Assembly (NCBI GenBank): GCA_028683385.1
Contig: JAQUIJ010000001.1
Coordinates: 62,001-126,000 of the forward strand
Direction: 5' to 3'
DNA from: Prolixibacteraceae bacterium
GTDB taxonomy: Bacteria > Bacteroidota > Bacteroidia > Bacteroidales > Prolixibacteraceae
DNA length: 64,000 bases
The notes under the pieces were generated by a model. That model was not told the origin of the DNA and did no database searches. It saw only the letters and a program-made list of their open reading frames with translations. Positions within the stretch are counted from its first letter, which is position 1, and every line of letters begins with the position of its first letter. This document shows, piece by piece, positions 44,589 through 53,721 of this stretch. Both the position numbers and the translations under genes were made by a program.

Positions 44589-45338
44589 ATGATACTAAAT
44601 TCAATTTCTGTAGATTGTGTAATTTTTGGGTTCGACAAATCCGGATTAAAGGTTTTACTCAATCAGATTGACAGAGAAGCTCTGCAAAATGCGTTACCTA
44701 AACAGGCAAGTTCCGAACAGATCAAACAAATCTATGAAAAGCACCCTGTTTTAACCCAAGATAACTATTGGAGCCTATTTGGCGAGCATGTACCGGAGCA
44801 ACAGGATCTGGACGAGTTTGCAAAAGACCTGTTGTTTCAGGCCACAGGGCTAAACGATGTATATCTTCAGCAAATTAATGCCTTTGGTTCATTAGACAGG
44901 GTTCCATATACCCGCGTAATTACCATTGGCTATTACGCCTTAATCAACCCTGATTACTACAGCTTACGACAATCTAATCTGGCCAAATCGTTGCAGTGGT
45001 TTAACCTGAATGAATTGCCTACGCTTTGTTTCGACCATGAAATAATTATTCAACAGGCACTTAACAAATTGAGACAAGAGGTGATGTATCATCCGGTAGG
45101 ATTCCATCTTCTATCCGAAAAATTTACACTCACTGAAATACAATCCCTCTACGAAGTTATCCTGAATAAAAAGATGGATACCCGAAATTTCAGAAAGAAA
45201 TTGGCCAAAATGGAATTATTAATTAACTCTGGTGAGAAACAGCAGAATGTTGCTCATCGCGCAGCCAAACTATACCAATTCGACATTCAGGTTTACGAAA
45301 AGCTGAAAATGGAAGGATTAAACTTCAGGATTGAATAA
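44589..45338 (+). CDS. NrtR/AraR-like regulator with degenerate Nudix domain
   Basis: This 249-residue protein has an N-terminal Nudix fold (VDCVIFGFDKSGLKVLLNQ, GSLDRVPYTRVITIGYYALI) and a C-terminal winged helix (about 165-240; YHPVGFHLLSEKFTLTEIQSLYEVILNKKMDTRNFRKKLAKMELL). The Nudix box DEFAKDLLFQATGL lacks the glutamates of REUxEE, so it should not hydrolyse but sense a ligand, as in the sugar-responsive AraR of Bacteroides or the ADP-ribose sensor NrtR. The ligand is unknown, and no sugar or NAD genes lie beside it. It is divergent from ychF. Confidence 0.87.
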   Translation: MILNSISVDCVIFGFDKSGLKVLLNQIDREALQNALPKQASSEQIKQIYEKHPVLTQDNYWSLFGEHVPEQQDLDEFAKDLLFQATGLNDVYLQQINAFGSLDRVPYTRVITIGYYALINPDYYSLRQSNLAKSLQWFNLNELPTLCFDHEIIIQQALNKLRQEVMYHPVGFHLLSEKFTLTEIQSLYEVILNKKMDTRNFRKKLAKMELLINSGEKQQNVAHRAAKLYQFDIQVYEKLKMEGLNFRIE

Positions 45339-45353
45339 TGGGGGGAAAAAAAA

Positions 45354-45388
45354 GTCATTAGAAAAATCACTACCCCTCTCCTAATGAC
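45354..45388. repeat. Inverted repeat GTCATTAG/CTAATGAC
   Basis: GTCATTAG at 45354-45361 mirrors CTAATGAC at 45381-45388. The sequence shares the AGTCATTAG word with the longer inverted repeat at 18678-18736. It lies between the Nudix-like regulator and the sigma factor gene. Confidence 0.5.
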
Positions 45389-45441
45389 AAATTAAACCAT
45401 TTCTCGGTCTTCATGTCTGAATAGCAACCATCGACTCAATT

Positions 45442-46002
45442 ATGACCAATGACCAGCAAATACTGGACTGTCTGAAAGATCCTTCGACCAAGGAACTTGC
45501 TTTCAGGCATCTGATTTCCAAATATAAGGAAAGGTTATACTGGCACATTCGGAAAATAGTATTGAATCATAACGACACTGACGACGTCTTGCAAAATACA
45601 TTCATAAAAATCTGGAATGGGCTTGACTCGTTCAGGGCCGAATCGAGTTTATTTACCTGGCTCTATCGAATTGCAACCAACGAATCGATTACTTTCCTGA
45701 ATCAGCGGAAACGAAAAATGATGTCGAGCCTGACCGATGAAAACGAGTACCTGGTAAACAACCTCGAAAGCGACACCTATTTTGATGGCGATCAGTGGCA
45801 AATGTTGCTACAGAAAGCAATTGCCATTTTACCAGATAAACAAAGAATTGTATTCAACATGAAGTATTTTGATGAAATTAAATACGAGGAAATGTCGGAA
45901 ATTTTGGAAACATCGGTTGGCGCCCTGAAAGCCTCGTATCACCACGCCGTAAAAAAAGTAGAAGAGTACGTTAAATCGCATGAAACGAGATTCGAGCCGT
46001 AA
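45442..46002 (+). CDS. ECF RNA polymerase sigma factor
   Basis: A 186-residue sigma-70 family protein. Region 2 reads DTDDVLQNTFIKIWNGLDSFRAESSLFTWLYRIATNESITFLNQRKRK and region 4 reads LPDKQRIVFNMKYFDEIKYEEMSEILETSVGALKASYHHAVKKVEEYV. Length is normal for ECF factors. It is followed by a gene for a single-span membrane protein (probable anti-sigma role) and a Spy-like protein, suggesting an envelope-stress unit. No -35/-10 for self-control could be assigned. Confidence 0.93.
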   Translation: MTNDQQILDCLKDPSTKELAFRHLISKYKERLYWHIRKIVLNHNDTDDVLQNTFIKIWNGLDSFRAESSLFTWLYRIATNESITFLNQRKRKMMSSLTDENEYLVNNLESDTYFDGDQWQMLLQKAIAILPDKQRIVFNMKYFDEIKYEEMSEILETSVGALKASYHHAVKKVEEYVKSHETRFEP

Positions 46003-46097
46003 TAAAATATAAATTTTAATGTGCACTGCATAAAATAAGAAGCTATGACATTAAACCATTTGAATTTAAAGTTGTCAAAGCCATATATTTGAAAATC

Positions 46098-46547
46098 ATG
46101 TACAAAGAAGAAGAAAATAGTAAACCCGAATTCATGAAAAGGCCAGGAATAAATCCATTCCGAACCCCAGATGGTTATTTCGATTCCATCGAAGATCGGA
46201 TTATGAAAGAAATTCAGCTTACGGAGAAGAAGAAATCTACTTCATCCATTATTTTCCGAATTCTAAAACCTGCTTTTGGAATAGCCGCAAGTCTTACTTT
46301 GGTATATTTTTTAGCGACCTACCCGTTTACTAAGAATACAATTAATGCAAAAGTATCCTCTACTTATTCAGCTCCAATAAAAGCCGATTCATCGCTTAGC
46401 TTTTTATTAATCGATGAAAGCACTTTAGTAAACGCTATTTTCTCAGATGAAAAAAGCCCGGTAGCCGACATTAATCCGGATGAAATGCTTGCATATCTTT
46501 CGTCAGGACTAAATGAAGTTGAAATTTATTCTGAAATACAAAATTAA
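46098..46547 (+). CDS. Single-span membrane protein, possible anti-sigma factor
   Basis: A 149-residue protein with a cytosolic part of about 55 residues (KRPGINPFRTPDGYFDSIEDRIMKEI), one membrane segment (LKPAFGIAASLTLVYFLATY, about 60-80) and a periplasmic tail. The 'NPF.TP.GYFD..E..I' opening is common in proteins encoded after ECF factors in Bacteroidota. It lacks a clear zinc anti-sigma motif. The anti-sigma role is inferred from position and topology. ATG at 46098 is used; an earlier TTG is not needed. Confidence 0.7.
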   Translation: MYKEEENSKPEFMKRPGINPFRTPDGYFDSIEDRIMKEIQLTEKKKSTSSIIFRILKPAFGIAASLTLVYFLATYPFTKNTINAKVSSTYSAPIKADSSLSFLLIDESTLVNAIFSDEKSPVADINPDEMLAYLSSGLNEVEIYSEIQN

Positions 46548-46553
46548 TACATC

Positions 46554-47012
46554 ATGAAGAAGCTGTTATTACTTAGCATTTTATCGATTTTCTCAATTAC
46601 AATTCTGATTGCTCAGGAAAGAACCGGTTCAACGACCGAGATGTTTGAAAAGATTAAAGCTGAAAAAATATCCTTTTTCACTGAAAAACTAAGTCTGACA
46701 CCTTCAGAAGCACAAGCATTTTGGCCTGTCTACAACGAATTTGAAAAGAAAAGATTCGACATCCAAAGGCAAATTCATGAATTCGAACATATGCCCGAAG
46801 ATAAGGTTAACAGCCTATCTGATTCTGAAATCGACCAAATGACAAACAACTATGTCAGTTCATTCGAAAAAGAAGCTATGCTCCTGAAGGAATATAATAA
46901 ACAATTTTTGAAGGTGTTACCAAAGAAAAAAGTTCTGATGATGTATCGAACCGAAAATCAATTCAGGGGACATCTGATCAGAGAGTATAAAAGAGGTCAA
47001 AAAAAGGACTAA
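46554..47012 (+). CDS. Spy/CpxP-like periplasmic protein
   Basis: This 152-residue protein has a signal peptide (MKKLLLLSILSIFSITILIAQ) and a helical body rich in charge. KISFFTEKLSLTPSEAQAFWPVYNEFEKKRFDIQRQI contains an LT..EA..F segment reminiscent of the LTxxQ motif of Spy and CpxP chaperones. It begins six bases after the membrane-protein stop, so the sigma, membrane and Spy-like genes form one operon. A role in sensing or buffering misfolded envelope proteins is inferred. Confidence 0.75.
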   Translation: MKKLLLLSILSIFSITILIAQERTGSTTEMFEKIKAEKISFFTEKLSLTPSEAQAFWPVYNEFEKKRFDIQRQIHEFEHMPEDKVNSLSDSEIDQMTNNYVSSFEKEAMLLKEYNKQFLKVLPKKKVLMMYRTENQFRGHLIREYKRGQKKD

Positions 47013-47039
47013 AAAAAGGCTGGGTTTCCAGCCTTTTTT
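47011..47039. terminator. Bidirectional terminator
   Basis: AAAAAAGGCTGG and CCAGCCTTTTTT flank a GTTT loop. It overlaps the last codon and stop of the Spy-like gene on one side and serves the convergent hutH gene on the other. Confidence 0.85.
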
Positions 47040-47042
47040 CAT

Positions 47043-48542
47043 TTAAAGTCTATAGTTTCCTTTTTCCAGGAACTCAATGGTTTTATTTATTCCAACGTAC
47101 ATCAACGTATCTTCAGCAACAAACGAAACATGCTTCCGGTAATCAGTCCAAAAACGTTCCAGGTACTCTGACGTTCGGGCTGGCCTCCTGAATTCCATGG
47201 CCTGGGCAGCATTGTATAGTTCTATAGCCAGGATACTGTAAATATTTGTAGCCACTTTCAAGGCTTTCGTTGCAGCATTACCACCCATACTTACATGATC
47301 CTCCTGCTCGTTCGATGATGGAATTGAATCAACCGAAGCTGGCGTACTAAGCTGCTTATTCAGGCTGACAATTGAAGCAGCCGCGTATTGAGGAATCATG
47401 AATCCAGAGTTTAAGCCTGGATTAGCCACCAAAAACTCCGGAAGTTGCCGATCTCCAGAAATTAACCGGTACGTGCGACGTTCTGATATACTTCCAATTT
47501 CAGAAAGAGCAATAGCCAGAAAATCGAGTGACAATGCCAGCGGTTCGCCATGAAAATTTCCTCCGGAAATGATCAGGTCATCATCCGGAAATACAGTTGG
47601 ATTATCGGTCACCGAATTGATTTCAATCTCCACAACTCCGGCCACATATGCAACCGCATCTTTAACCGCACCATGAACCTGAGGAATACACCGAAACGAA
47701 TACGGATCCTGAACATGCGCTTTCTTCCGGCTAATTAATTCACTTCCATCCAGTAATTTTCTGAAATTCGCTGCAGTTTTTATCTGTCCTGAATGTGGTC
47801 GTATTTCCTGAACTTGCGCCATAAATGGTTCAATCAGTCCGTCGAAACTATCGAGCGACAAAGCGCCAATAATATCGGCATAATCGAGCAGGCGGAAGGC
47901 TTTCAGTAACGTGAAAACTGCATGAGCGCTCATAAATTGAGTTCCGTTCAACAAGGCTAAGCCTTCTTTGGCTTGCAGTTGAATCGGCTCCCACCCCATT
48001 TCAATCAATACTTCCGAAGCCTGTTTAAGAACTCCCTGGTGATAAACTTCGCCCATTCCGATTAATGGCAGAAACAATTTGGCCAACGGAGCCAAATCGC
48101 CACTGGCTCCCAAAGAACCCTGCTCGCATACAACAGGCAAAATGTTGTTGTTGTACAAATCCAGAATTCGCTGAACAGTGACCAACTGAACGGCCGAATT
48201 TCCCCTCGACAAAGCATGAGCTTTTAGCAAAAGCATAAGCCGAACCACATCCGAAGGAATTTCAGGTCCGAGGTTACAGGCATGCGAAATAACCAGATTT
48301 TCCTGCAATTTGCTCAGGTCTTCTTTGGACACTTCAATGTTGCACAGTGCCCCAAAACCGGTATTGATTCCATACAAAGGACCTTCCGTTTCACTAATTT
48401 TTCGGTCGAGATAGGCTTTACTTTTCTGAATCAATGCAATAGATTCATCAGAGATTACCAGCATTTTGTTGCGTTCCAGAATCTCTTCTATGATTGGGTA
48501 AGTTAACTTTTCGGGTGATATGTAATGAATTTGTCTTTCCAT
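47043..48542 (-). CDS. hutH: Histidine ammonia-lyase family
   Basis: A 499-residue MIO enzyme. GSLGASGDLAPLA contains the A146-S147-G148 triad that cyclises to the MIO cofactor, and YGINTGFG (Y57) is the catalytic loop. The selectivity position reads ISHACN (H87), as in histidine rather than phenylalanine lyases, so release of ammonia from histidine to give urocanate is likely. The other hut genes (hutU, hutI) are not adjacent, so a tyrosine or other aromatic role cannot be excluded. ATG at 48542 is used. Confidence 0.88.
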   Translation of the reverse strand: MERQIHYISPEKLTYPIIEEILERNKMLVISDESIALIQKSKAYLDRKISETEGPLYGINTGFGALCNIEVSKEDLSKLQENLVISHACNLGPEIPSDVVRLMLLLKAHALSRGNSAVQLVTVQRILDLYNNNILPVVCEQGSLGASGDLAPLAKLFLPLIGMGEVYHQGVLKQASEVLIEMGWEPIQLQAKEGLALLNGTQFMSAHAVFTLLKAFRLLDYADIIGALSLDSFDGLIEPFMAQVQEIRPHSGQIKTAANFRKLLDGSELISRKKAHVQDPYSFRCIPQVHGAVKDAVAYVAGVVEIEINSVTDNPTVFPDDDLIISGGNFHGEPLALSLDFLAIALSEIGSISERRTYRLISGDRQLPEFLVANPGLNSGFMIPQYAAASIVSLNKQLSTPASVDSIPSSNEQEDHVSMGGNAATKALKVATNIYSILAIELYNAAQAMEFRRPARTSEYLERFWTDYRKHVSFVAEDTLMYVGINKTIEFLEKGNYRL

Positions 48543-48786
48543 GTGAATGATTTTAAAGAATGGGAAATATTCAATATCCAACAAGGAATATCGAATTAGC
48601 AATTAGAAAAGTTTCAAATCTGAGTTCGTGTCAATCAAGACACAACTTGGAACCTGAAACTTGAAACATGGAATTAATGAAAAATTCAGGGACAACGGAT
48701 GTCGCCCCCTATGATTTTTGATAACCGATATTCTTTTTGAAGAAGAATCATCTCCTGAATTTTTCAGGAAGTAAGTGATAATGATT

Positions 48787-50151
48787 TTATTCTGAAAGGA
48801 TATTTATCAGTTCCTGCGGATCAACCAGTTGTTGCTCGCCCGAAAGCATGTTCTTCAGATTGATTTTGCCTTGTGCCATTTCGTTTTCGCCAACAATGGC
48901 CACAAAAGGTATCTTTTTGTTGTTCGCCCAGGTCATCTGCTTGCCCATTTTACTTTTATCCGGAAAAATTTCGGCATTGATTCCAGCCTTACGAACTGCG
49001 GCCAAAATTGGCAAACAAAACGTTTCTTCGGCTGTGCCAAAATTCACAAACATCAATTTGGTGGAGTCGGCTGTTGCCGCCGGAAATAGTTCCAACTGAG
49101 TCAGCACATCATAAATACGGTCGGCACCAAACGAAATACCAACACCAGAAACATTGGGCATTCCAAAAATTCCGGTTAAATCGTCGTAGCGTCCGCCGCC
49201 GCAAATGCTGCCCATGGCTACATCTTTGGCTTTAACCTCGAAAATGGCACCAGTATAATAATTCAATCCCCGGGCTAAAGTCAAGTCTAATTCAACTTCT
49301 GTGGTCAATTCCAAAGTATCCAGATAAGCAAATAAGGTACGTACTTCGGTAATTCCCTTTGCGCCAATATCAGATTGACCAATGGCCAATTCCAATTGAT
49401 TTAATTTTTCGGAAACTGAACCAGACAAATGCAAAATAGGCTGTAATTTATCGACAGCGTCTTGAGGAATTCCTTTCTCCAACAATTCTTCGTTCACCTT
49501 TTCCAGACCAATTTTATCCAATTTGTCGATGGCAACGGTAATGTCAACGATCCGGTCTTTTTCTCCAATCACTTCAGCAATACCGGCCAAAATTTTACGG
49601 TTATTGATCTTCACAACCGTATTAATTTTCAGTTTTGAGAAAACCTGATCGACAATTTGAACCAGTTCCATTTCGTTGAGCAACGAGTCGCTGCCCACAA
49701 TATCCACATCGCACTGGTAGAACTCGCGGTATCGCCCTTTTTGTGGACGATCGGCTCGCCAAACCGGTTGAATCTGGTAACGTTTAAACGGGAATGAAAT
49801 ATCGTTGCGGTATTGCACTACAAAGCGGGCGAAAGGCACCGTCAGATCGTACCGCAAACCTTTTTCGGAGATTTTATTCGTCAGGCGGATGCTATTTCGT
49901 TCCAATAATTCCTGATCGGAAGGTGCAGCAGCAAAATCGCCTGAATTCAGAATTTTAAACAGCAGTTTATCACCTTCTTCGCCATATTTACCCATCAGAG
50001 TCGAAAGGTTTTCCATGGCCGGAGTTTCAATGGGTTGAAATCCGTACAGTCGAAAAATACTTTTGATGGTATCGAAAATATAGTTCCGGTTGGTCATTTC
50101 AGCCGGTGAAAAATCGCGGGTTCCCTTTGGGATTGAAGGTTTCTGTGCCAT
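48787..50151 (-). CDS. hisS: Histidyl-tRNA synthetase
   Basis: A 454-residue class II synthetase. It opens with [15 protein letters not shown], has motif 2 in [12 protein letters not shown] and [32 protein letters not shown], and the histidine-specific [13 protein letters not shown] and [14 protein letters not shown]. The anticodon-binding domain is at the end ([40 protein letters not shown]). It charges tRNA-His. A minus-strand TAATTTTG at 50173-50180 is a possible -7 element 22 bases before the start. Confidence 0.98.
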   Translation of the reverse strand: MAQKPSIPKGTRDFSPAEMTNRNYIFDTIKSIFRLYGFQPIETPAMENLSTLMGKYGEEGDKLLFKILNSGDFAAAPSDQELLERNSIRLTNKISEKGLRYDLTVPFARFVVQYRNDISFPFKRYQIQPVWRADRPQKGRYREFYQCDVDIVGSDSLLNEMELVQIVDQVFSKLKINTVVKINNRKILAGIAEVIGEKDRIVDITVAIDKLDKIGLEKVNEELLEKGIPQDAVDKLQPILHLSGSVSEKLNQLELAIGQSDIGAKGITEVRTLFAYLDTLELTTEVELDLTLARGLNYYTGAIFEVKAKDVAMGSICGGGRYDDLTGIFGMPNVSGVGISFGADRIYDVLTQLELFPAATADSTKLMFVNFGTAEETFCLPILAAVRKAGINAEIFPDKSKMGKQMTWANNKKIPFVAIVGENEMAQGKINLKNMLSGEQQLVDPQELINILSE

Positions 50152-50265
50152 GTTTGTTTATTTCTGAAGGCGCAAAATTAAGGAATTTCGGGATATTTCT
50201 GCCACAAAGACTCAAAGACACAAAGAATACTCTATAAAAATCCAAATAAAACCAATGGACATCTC

Positions 50266-50757
50266 CTAATCTCTCCCATCTAAAACCCTAACATACATTT
50301 CTGTGAGCAACTTTAGGTATTCTGCACACCCTGTTTCTCCTTCTTCTGGAGCCCAACTCGCGAAATTTTTATCGTTCATGGGTAAATACGGACCATCTTT
50401 CACTTCATAAACGACAGATCCAGATTCAAGAGAGAATAAAGAATGCCAAGCTCCAACCGGGATTTCAACTGCATAGTTTCCCTTGTCCCGATCAAGCAAA
50501 ACAAAATCAGTCGGAGTTCCTGAATTATCAAAGAATACCACGACCAAACTTCCGCGCAGTACGATAAAAACTTCGCGTTTATCCGGATTTTCATGCTTAT
50601 GTGGCTGAATGTAGGTTCCTGGCTCAAAAGCGTTCAGCATTCGGTTAATCGGATCGGCCAAGTCGTCATGAAAATTGTGATTCAGCCGCTTTCGCATTGA
50701 GTTTACTGCCTTTTGGCTCAACTCATCCAGTAATTCAGGAGATACAATTTTAATCAT
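50266..50757 (-). CDS. WbuC-type cupin metalloprotein
   Basis: This 163-residue protein resembles WbuC, a cupin found near lipopolysaccharide and other glycan genes. Features are MRKRLNHNFHDDLADPINRMLNAFEPGTYIQPHKHENPDKREVFIVLRGSLVV, with the H-x-H...E metal site, and GAWHSLFSLESGSVVYEVKDGPY. The reaction of WbuC is not known. Here no glycan synthesis gene lies next to it. It stands alone between hisS and ettA. Confidence 0.83.
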   Translation of the reverse strand: MIKIVSPELLDELSQKAVNSMRKRLNHNFHDDLADPINRMLNAFEPGTYIQPHKHENPDKREVFIVLRGSLVVVFFDNSGTPTDFVLLDRDKGNYAVEIPVGAWHSLFSLESGSVVYEVKDGPYLPMNDKNFASWAPEEGETGCAEYLKLLTEMYVRVLDGRD

Positions 50758-50885
50758 CTTTTAAAATAATAAATCCGAAGCATTTACAGCTCCGGACTTT
50801 GTTGTTTATTTTGATACTCAGCAGGTGACTTTGAGCCACCCGCTGAGTATAACTTCAGACTTCGGATTCAAACTTCAGACTGGAT

Positions 50886-52574
50886 TTAGTCTTTCACCAG
50901 TTTTTTATATTTCACCCGATGAGGGTTCGCATCACCCATTCGTTTTTTGCGATTTTCTTCGTAATCGGTAAATCCACCTTCGAAGAACACGACTTTCGAA
51001 TCGCCTTCGAATGCCAGAATGTGGGTAGCAATGCGGTCGAGAAACCAGCGATCGTGTGAAATAACCACGGCGCAACCGGCAAAATTATCCAACCCTTCTT
51101 CCAACGCACGCAAGGTATTGATATCAATATCATTGGTAGGCTCATCGAGCAACAATACGTTTCCTTCCTCTTTCAAGGCCAAAGCAAGGTGCAACCTATT
51201 CTTCTCACCACCTGAAAGATATCCGCATTTCTTTTCCTGATCGGCACCACCAAAATTAAACCTGGAAACATAGGCACGAGCATTCAATTGTTTTCCGCCA
51301 ACTGAAATCAAGTCGCTTCCACCAGTTATTACCTGGTAAACAGTTTTTTCCGGATCGATAGCTTTATGAGTCTGATCGACATAGGCCAATTTTACTGTTT
51401 CGCCCACATCGAAAGTACCTTTATCCGCACTTTCCAACCCCATAATCAGTTTAAACAATGTCGTTTTACCAGCGCCATTTGGCCCAATGACTCCAACAAT
51501 TCCGTTTGGCGGAAGCACAAAATTCAGGTCTTCGAATAACAAACGGTCACCATAACCTTTGGCAACAGACTCAGCAGAAATCACTCTTTCGCCCAAACGT
51601 GGTCCATTAGGAATAAAGATTTCGAGTTTCTCTTCTTTCTGTTTTACGTCTTCATTAACCATACGATCATAAGCTCCCATACGTGCTTTCGATTTCGCCT
51701 GACGAGCTTTTGGAGCCATGCGAATCCATTCTAATTCACGCTCCAACGATTTGCGGCGTTTCGAAGCAACCTTTTCTTCCTGTTCCATTCGTTTTGACTT
51801 CTGATCTAACCAGGAAGTATAATTACCTTTCCAGGGAATACCTTCGCCACGATCCAGTTCCAAAATCCATCCAGCCACATTATCAAGGAAATACCTGTCG
51901 TGAGTAATACAAATCACAGTACCTTTATATTGCTGCAAATGCATTTCAAGCCATTGAATCGATTCTGCATCTAAATGGTTGGTAGGCTCATCAAGCAACA
52001 ATACATCAGGTTCTTTTAACAGCAGGCGGCATAAAGCAACCCGGCGGCGTTCACCTCCGGAAAGTTCACCAACAGGCTGATCATCGGGAGGACACTGCAA
52101 CGCATCCATGGCGCGTTCAAGTTTTGCATCAAGATTCCAGGCATCAAAATGGTCAATCTTATCCTGAAGCACAGCCTGTTCTTCATACAATTTATCCATG
52201 ACATCCTGATTTTCATAAACATCAGGATCACCAAATTTCAGGTTAATGTCTTCATAAGCTTGTAAAACATCTACTATTTCCTGAACCCCTTCCTGTACAA
52301 TTTCTTTTACCGTTTTCGAATCGTCAAGTTGTGGATCCTGTTCCAAATATCCAACAGTATATCCTGGCGAAAAAACCACTTCGCCTTGATAAGAACTTTC
52401 AAGACCGGCAATAATTTTTAGTAAAGTTGATTTTCCAGAGCCATTCAATCCAATAATCCCAATTTTAGCGCCAAGAAAAAAAGACAGGGAAATATCCTTC
52501 AAAACTTGCTTTTGGGGAGGATAAGTCTTGCTTACCCTGTACATCGAAAAAATTATCTTATTATCATCGCTCAT
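50886..52574 (-). CDS. ettA: Energy-dependent translational throttle protein EttA
   Basis: A 562-residue ABC-F protein with two ATPase domains. Walker A loops are GLNGSGKSTLLKI and GPNGAGKTTLFKL; signature loops are LSGGERRRVALCRLL and LSGGEKNRLHLALAL; both Walker B sites end in LLDEPTN. The linker with SKRRKSLERELEWIRMAPKARQAKSKARM is typical of EttA. It binds the ribosomal E site and tunes translation to the ATP level. The gene is transcribed alone. Confidence 0.97.
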   Translation of the reverse strand: MSDDNKIIFSMYRVSKTYPPQKQVLKDISLSFFLGAKIGIIGLNGSGKSTLLKIIAGLESSYQGEVVFSPGYTVGYLEQDPQLDDSKTVKEIVQEGVQEIVDVLQAYEDINLKFGDPDVYENQDVMDKLYEEQAVLQDKIDHFDAWNLDAKLERAMDALQCPPDDQPVGELSGGERRRVALCRLLLKEPDVLLLDEPTNHLDAESIQWLEMHLQQYKGTVICITHDRYFLDNVAGWILELDRGEGIPWKGNYTSWLDQKSKRMEQEEKVASKRRKSLERELEWIRMAPKARQAKSKARMGAYDRMVNEDVKQKEEKLEIFIPNGPRLGERVISAESVAKGYGDRLLFEDLNFVLPPNGIVGVIGPNGAGKTTLFKLIMGLESADKGTFDVGETVKLAYVDQTHKAIDPEKTVYQVITGGSDLISVGGKQLNARAYVSRFNFGGADQEKKCGYLSGGEKNRLHLALALKEEGNVLLLDEPTNDIDINTLRALEEGLDNFAGCAVVISHDRWFLDRIATHILAFEGDSKVVFFEGGFTDYEENRKKRMGDANPHRVKYKKLVKD

Positions 52575-52715
52575 ATATGCTCGATTTTAAGGTTTATAAA
52601 TCAAAGATTGATTTCAACTATCCAACGTAGTATTTGAGTTACCAAAAATACTGCTTTTTAATTATCAAATTCATTACATTTATAGTTTCAAAGTAATCTC
52701 CGTAAAAAAAGACCT

Positions 52716-53096
52716 GTGAAGCTATTAATTGTTGACGACAATCCGATTAATCAGAAATTTCTATACTACTCCTTAAAAAAGTATTATGAGATAGAAACGG
52801 CTGACAATGGACTTGAAGCAGTTGAAATGCTTGAGAAAAATAGTTATGATGTTGTTTTAATGGATTTGTCGATGCCGGTTATGGATGGTGCCGAAGCCAC
52901 ATTACGGATCAGAAAGTCAATAAATGCAAAGAATAAACATGTTCCCATCATTTTTGTAACAACTAACGATTTCGAACACGATAGGATACGTTGCATGGAA
53001 AATGGGGGAAGTGATTACTTGATTAAACCAGTTGATATTGGTGAATTATTAAATTCGATTGACATTCAACTCAATCAAAGACAAGAAATATTATAA
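52716..53096 (+). CDS. Stand-alone CheY-like receiver protein
   Basis: This 126-residue protein is a bare receiver domain: LLIVDDNPINQKF acid pocket, DVVLMDLSMPVMDG phospho-acceptor, IIFVTTND and YLIKPVD. There is no output domain, so it is either a relay protein or works by binding. The start is GTG at 52716; there is no earlier in-frame start that fits. It is divergent from ettA and converges on rplQ. Confidence 0.86.
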   Translation: MKLLIVDDNPINQKFLYYSLKKYYEIETADNGLEAVEMLEKNSYDVVLMDLSMPVMDGAEATLRIRKSINAKNKHVPIIFVTTNDFEHDRIRCMENGGSDYLIKPVDIGELLNSIDIQLNQRQEIL

Positions 53097-53153
53097 CTAT
53101 TTGTTTTAAAATAACTCCACTCGCAATTTATCATATTGCAATTCGTGAAAGAA

Positions 53154-53183
53154 AAAAAAGGCTGATTATTCATCAGCCTTTTT
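53154..53183. terminator. Bidirectional terminator of the ribosomal superoperon
   Basis: AAAAAAGGCTGA pairs with TCAGCCTTTTTT around a six-base loop. It separates the receiver gene from rplQ and has a T run on each strand. Confidence 0.88.
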
Positions 53184-53202
53184 TACTATCTAAAAAATCT
53201 AT

Positions 53203-53715
53203 CTATTCTTCAGTCTTTTCTTCAGGAGCTTCTGTTACTTCAGGAGCGACAACTGGAGCTGCAGGAGCAGTAGCTTTTGGAGCATCTGCTTTTTTCTTGC
53301 CACCACGACGCGATTTCACTGGTTTGGCTTTACTTTCTTTAGCTGCCAACATGTTTTCGTTGAAGTCGACCAACTCGATAATACACATTTCTGCATTGTC
53401 ACCAAGTCTATTTCCTGTTTTAAGAATTCTGGTATAACCGCCTGGACGATCAGCTACTTTTTCAGCAACATCTCTGAATAACATTGCAACAGCCGTTTTG
53501 CTTTTCAGGTATTCAAACACAACCCTGCGTGAATGAGTCGAATCGTCTTTAGCTTTGGTAATAAGTGGCTCAACATATATTCTTAAGGCCTTAGCTTTAG
53601 CTACGGTCGTTGTAATACGTTTATGAAAAATCAGTGAGTTGGCCATATTGGACAACAATGCTTTCCGATGAGCGCTGGTTCTACCTAAATGGTTGAATTT
53701 TTTACTATGTCTCAT
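53203..53715 (-). CDS. rplQ: 50S ribosomal protein L17 with long tail
   Basis: The first 125 residues are ordinary L17 ([82 protein letters not shown]). About 45 more residues follow, first lysine-rich and then rich in Ala, Pro and Glu. Total length is 170, against roughly 120-130 in E. coli-type proteins. The extension is probably disordered. The gene is last in the superoperon, six bases after rpoA. Confidence 0.96.
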   Translation of the reverse strand: MRHSKKFNHLGRTSAHRKALLSNMANSLIFHKRITTTVAKAKALRIYVEPLITKAKDDSTHSRRVVFEYLKSKTAVAMLFRDVAEKVADRPGGYTRILKTGNRLGDNAEMCIIELVDFNENMLAAKESKAKPVKSRRGGKKKADAPKATAPAAPVVAPEVTEAPEEKTEE

Positions 53716-53721
53716 TTTTAC

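Noticed and set aside
47043-48542. Phenylalanine or tyrosine ammonia-lyase
   Set aside because: The selectivity site reads ISHACN as in histidine lyases, not the FL or HH pairs of phenylalanine or tyrosine lyases; some doubt remains without hut neighbours.
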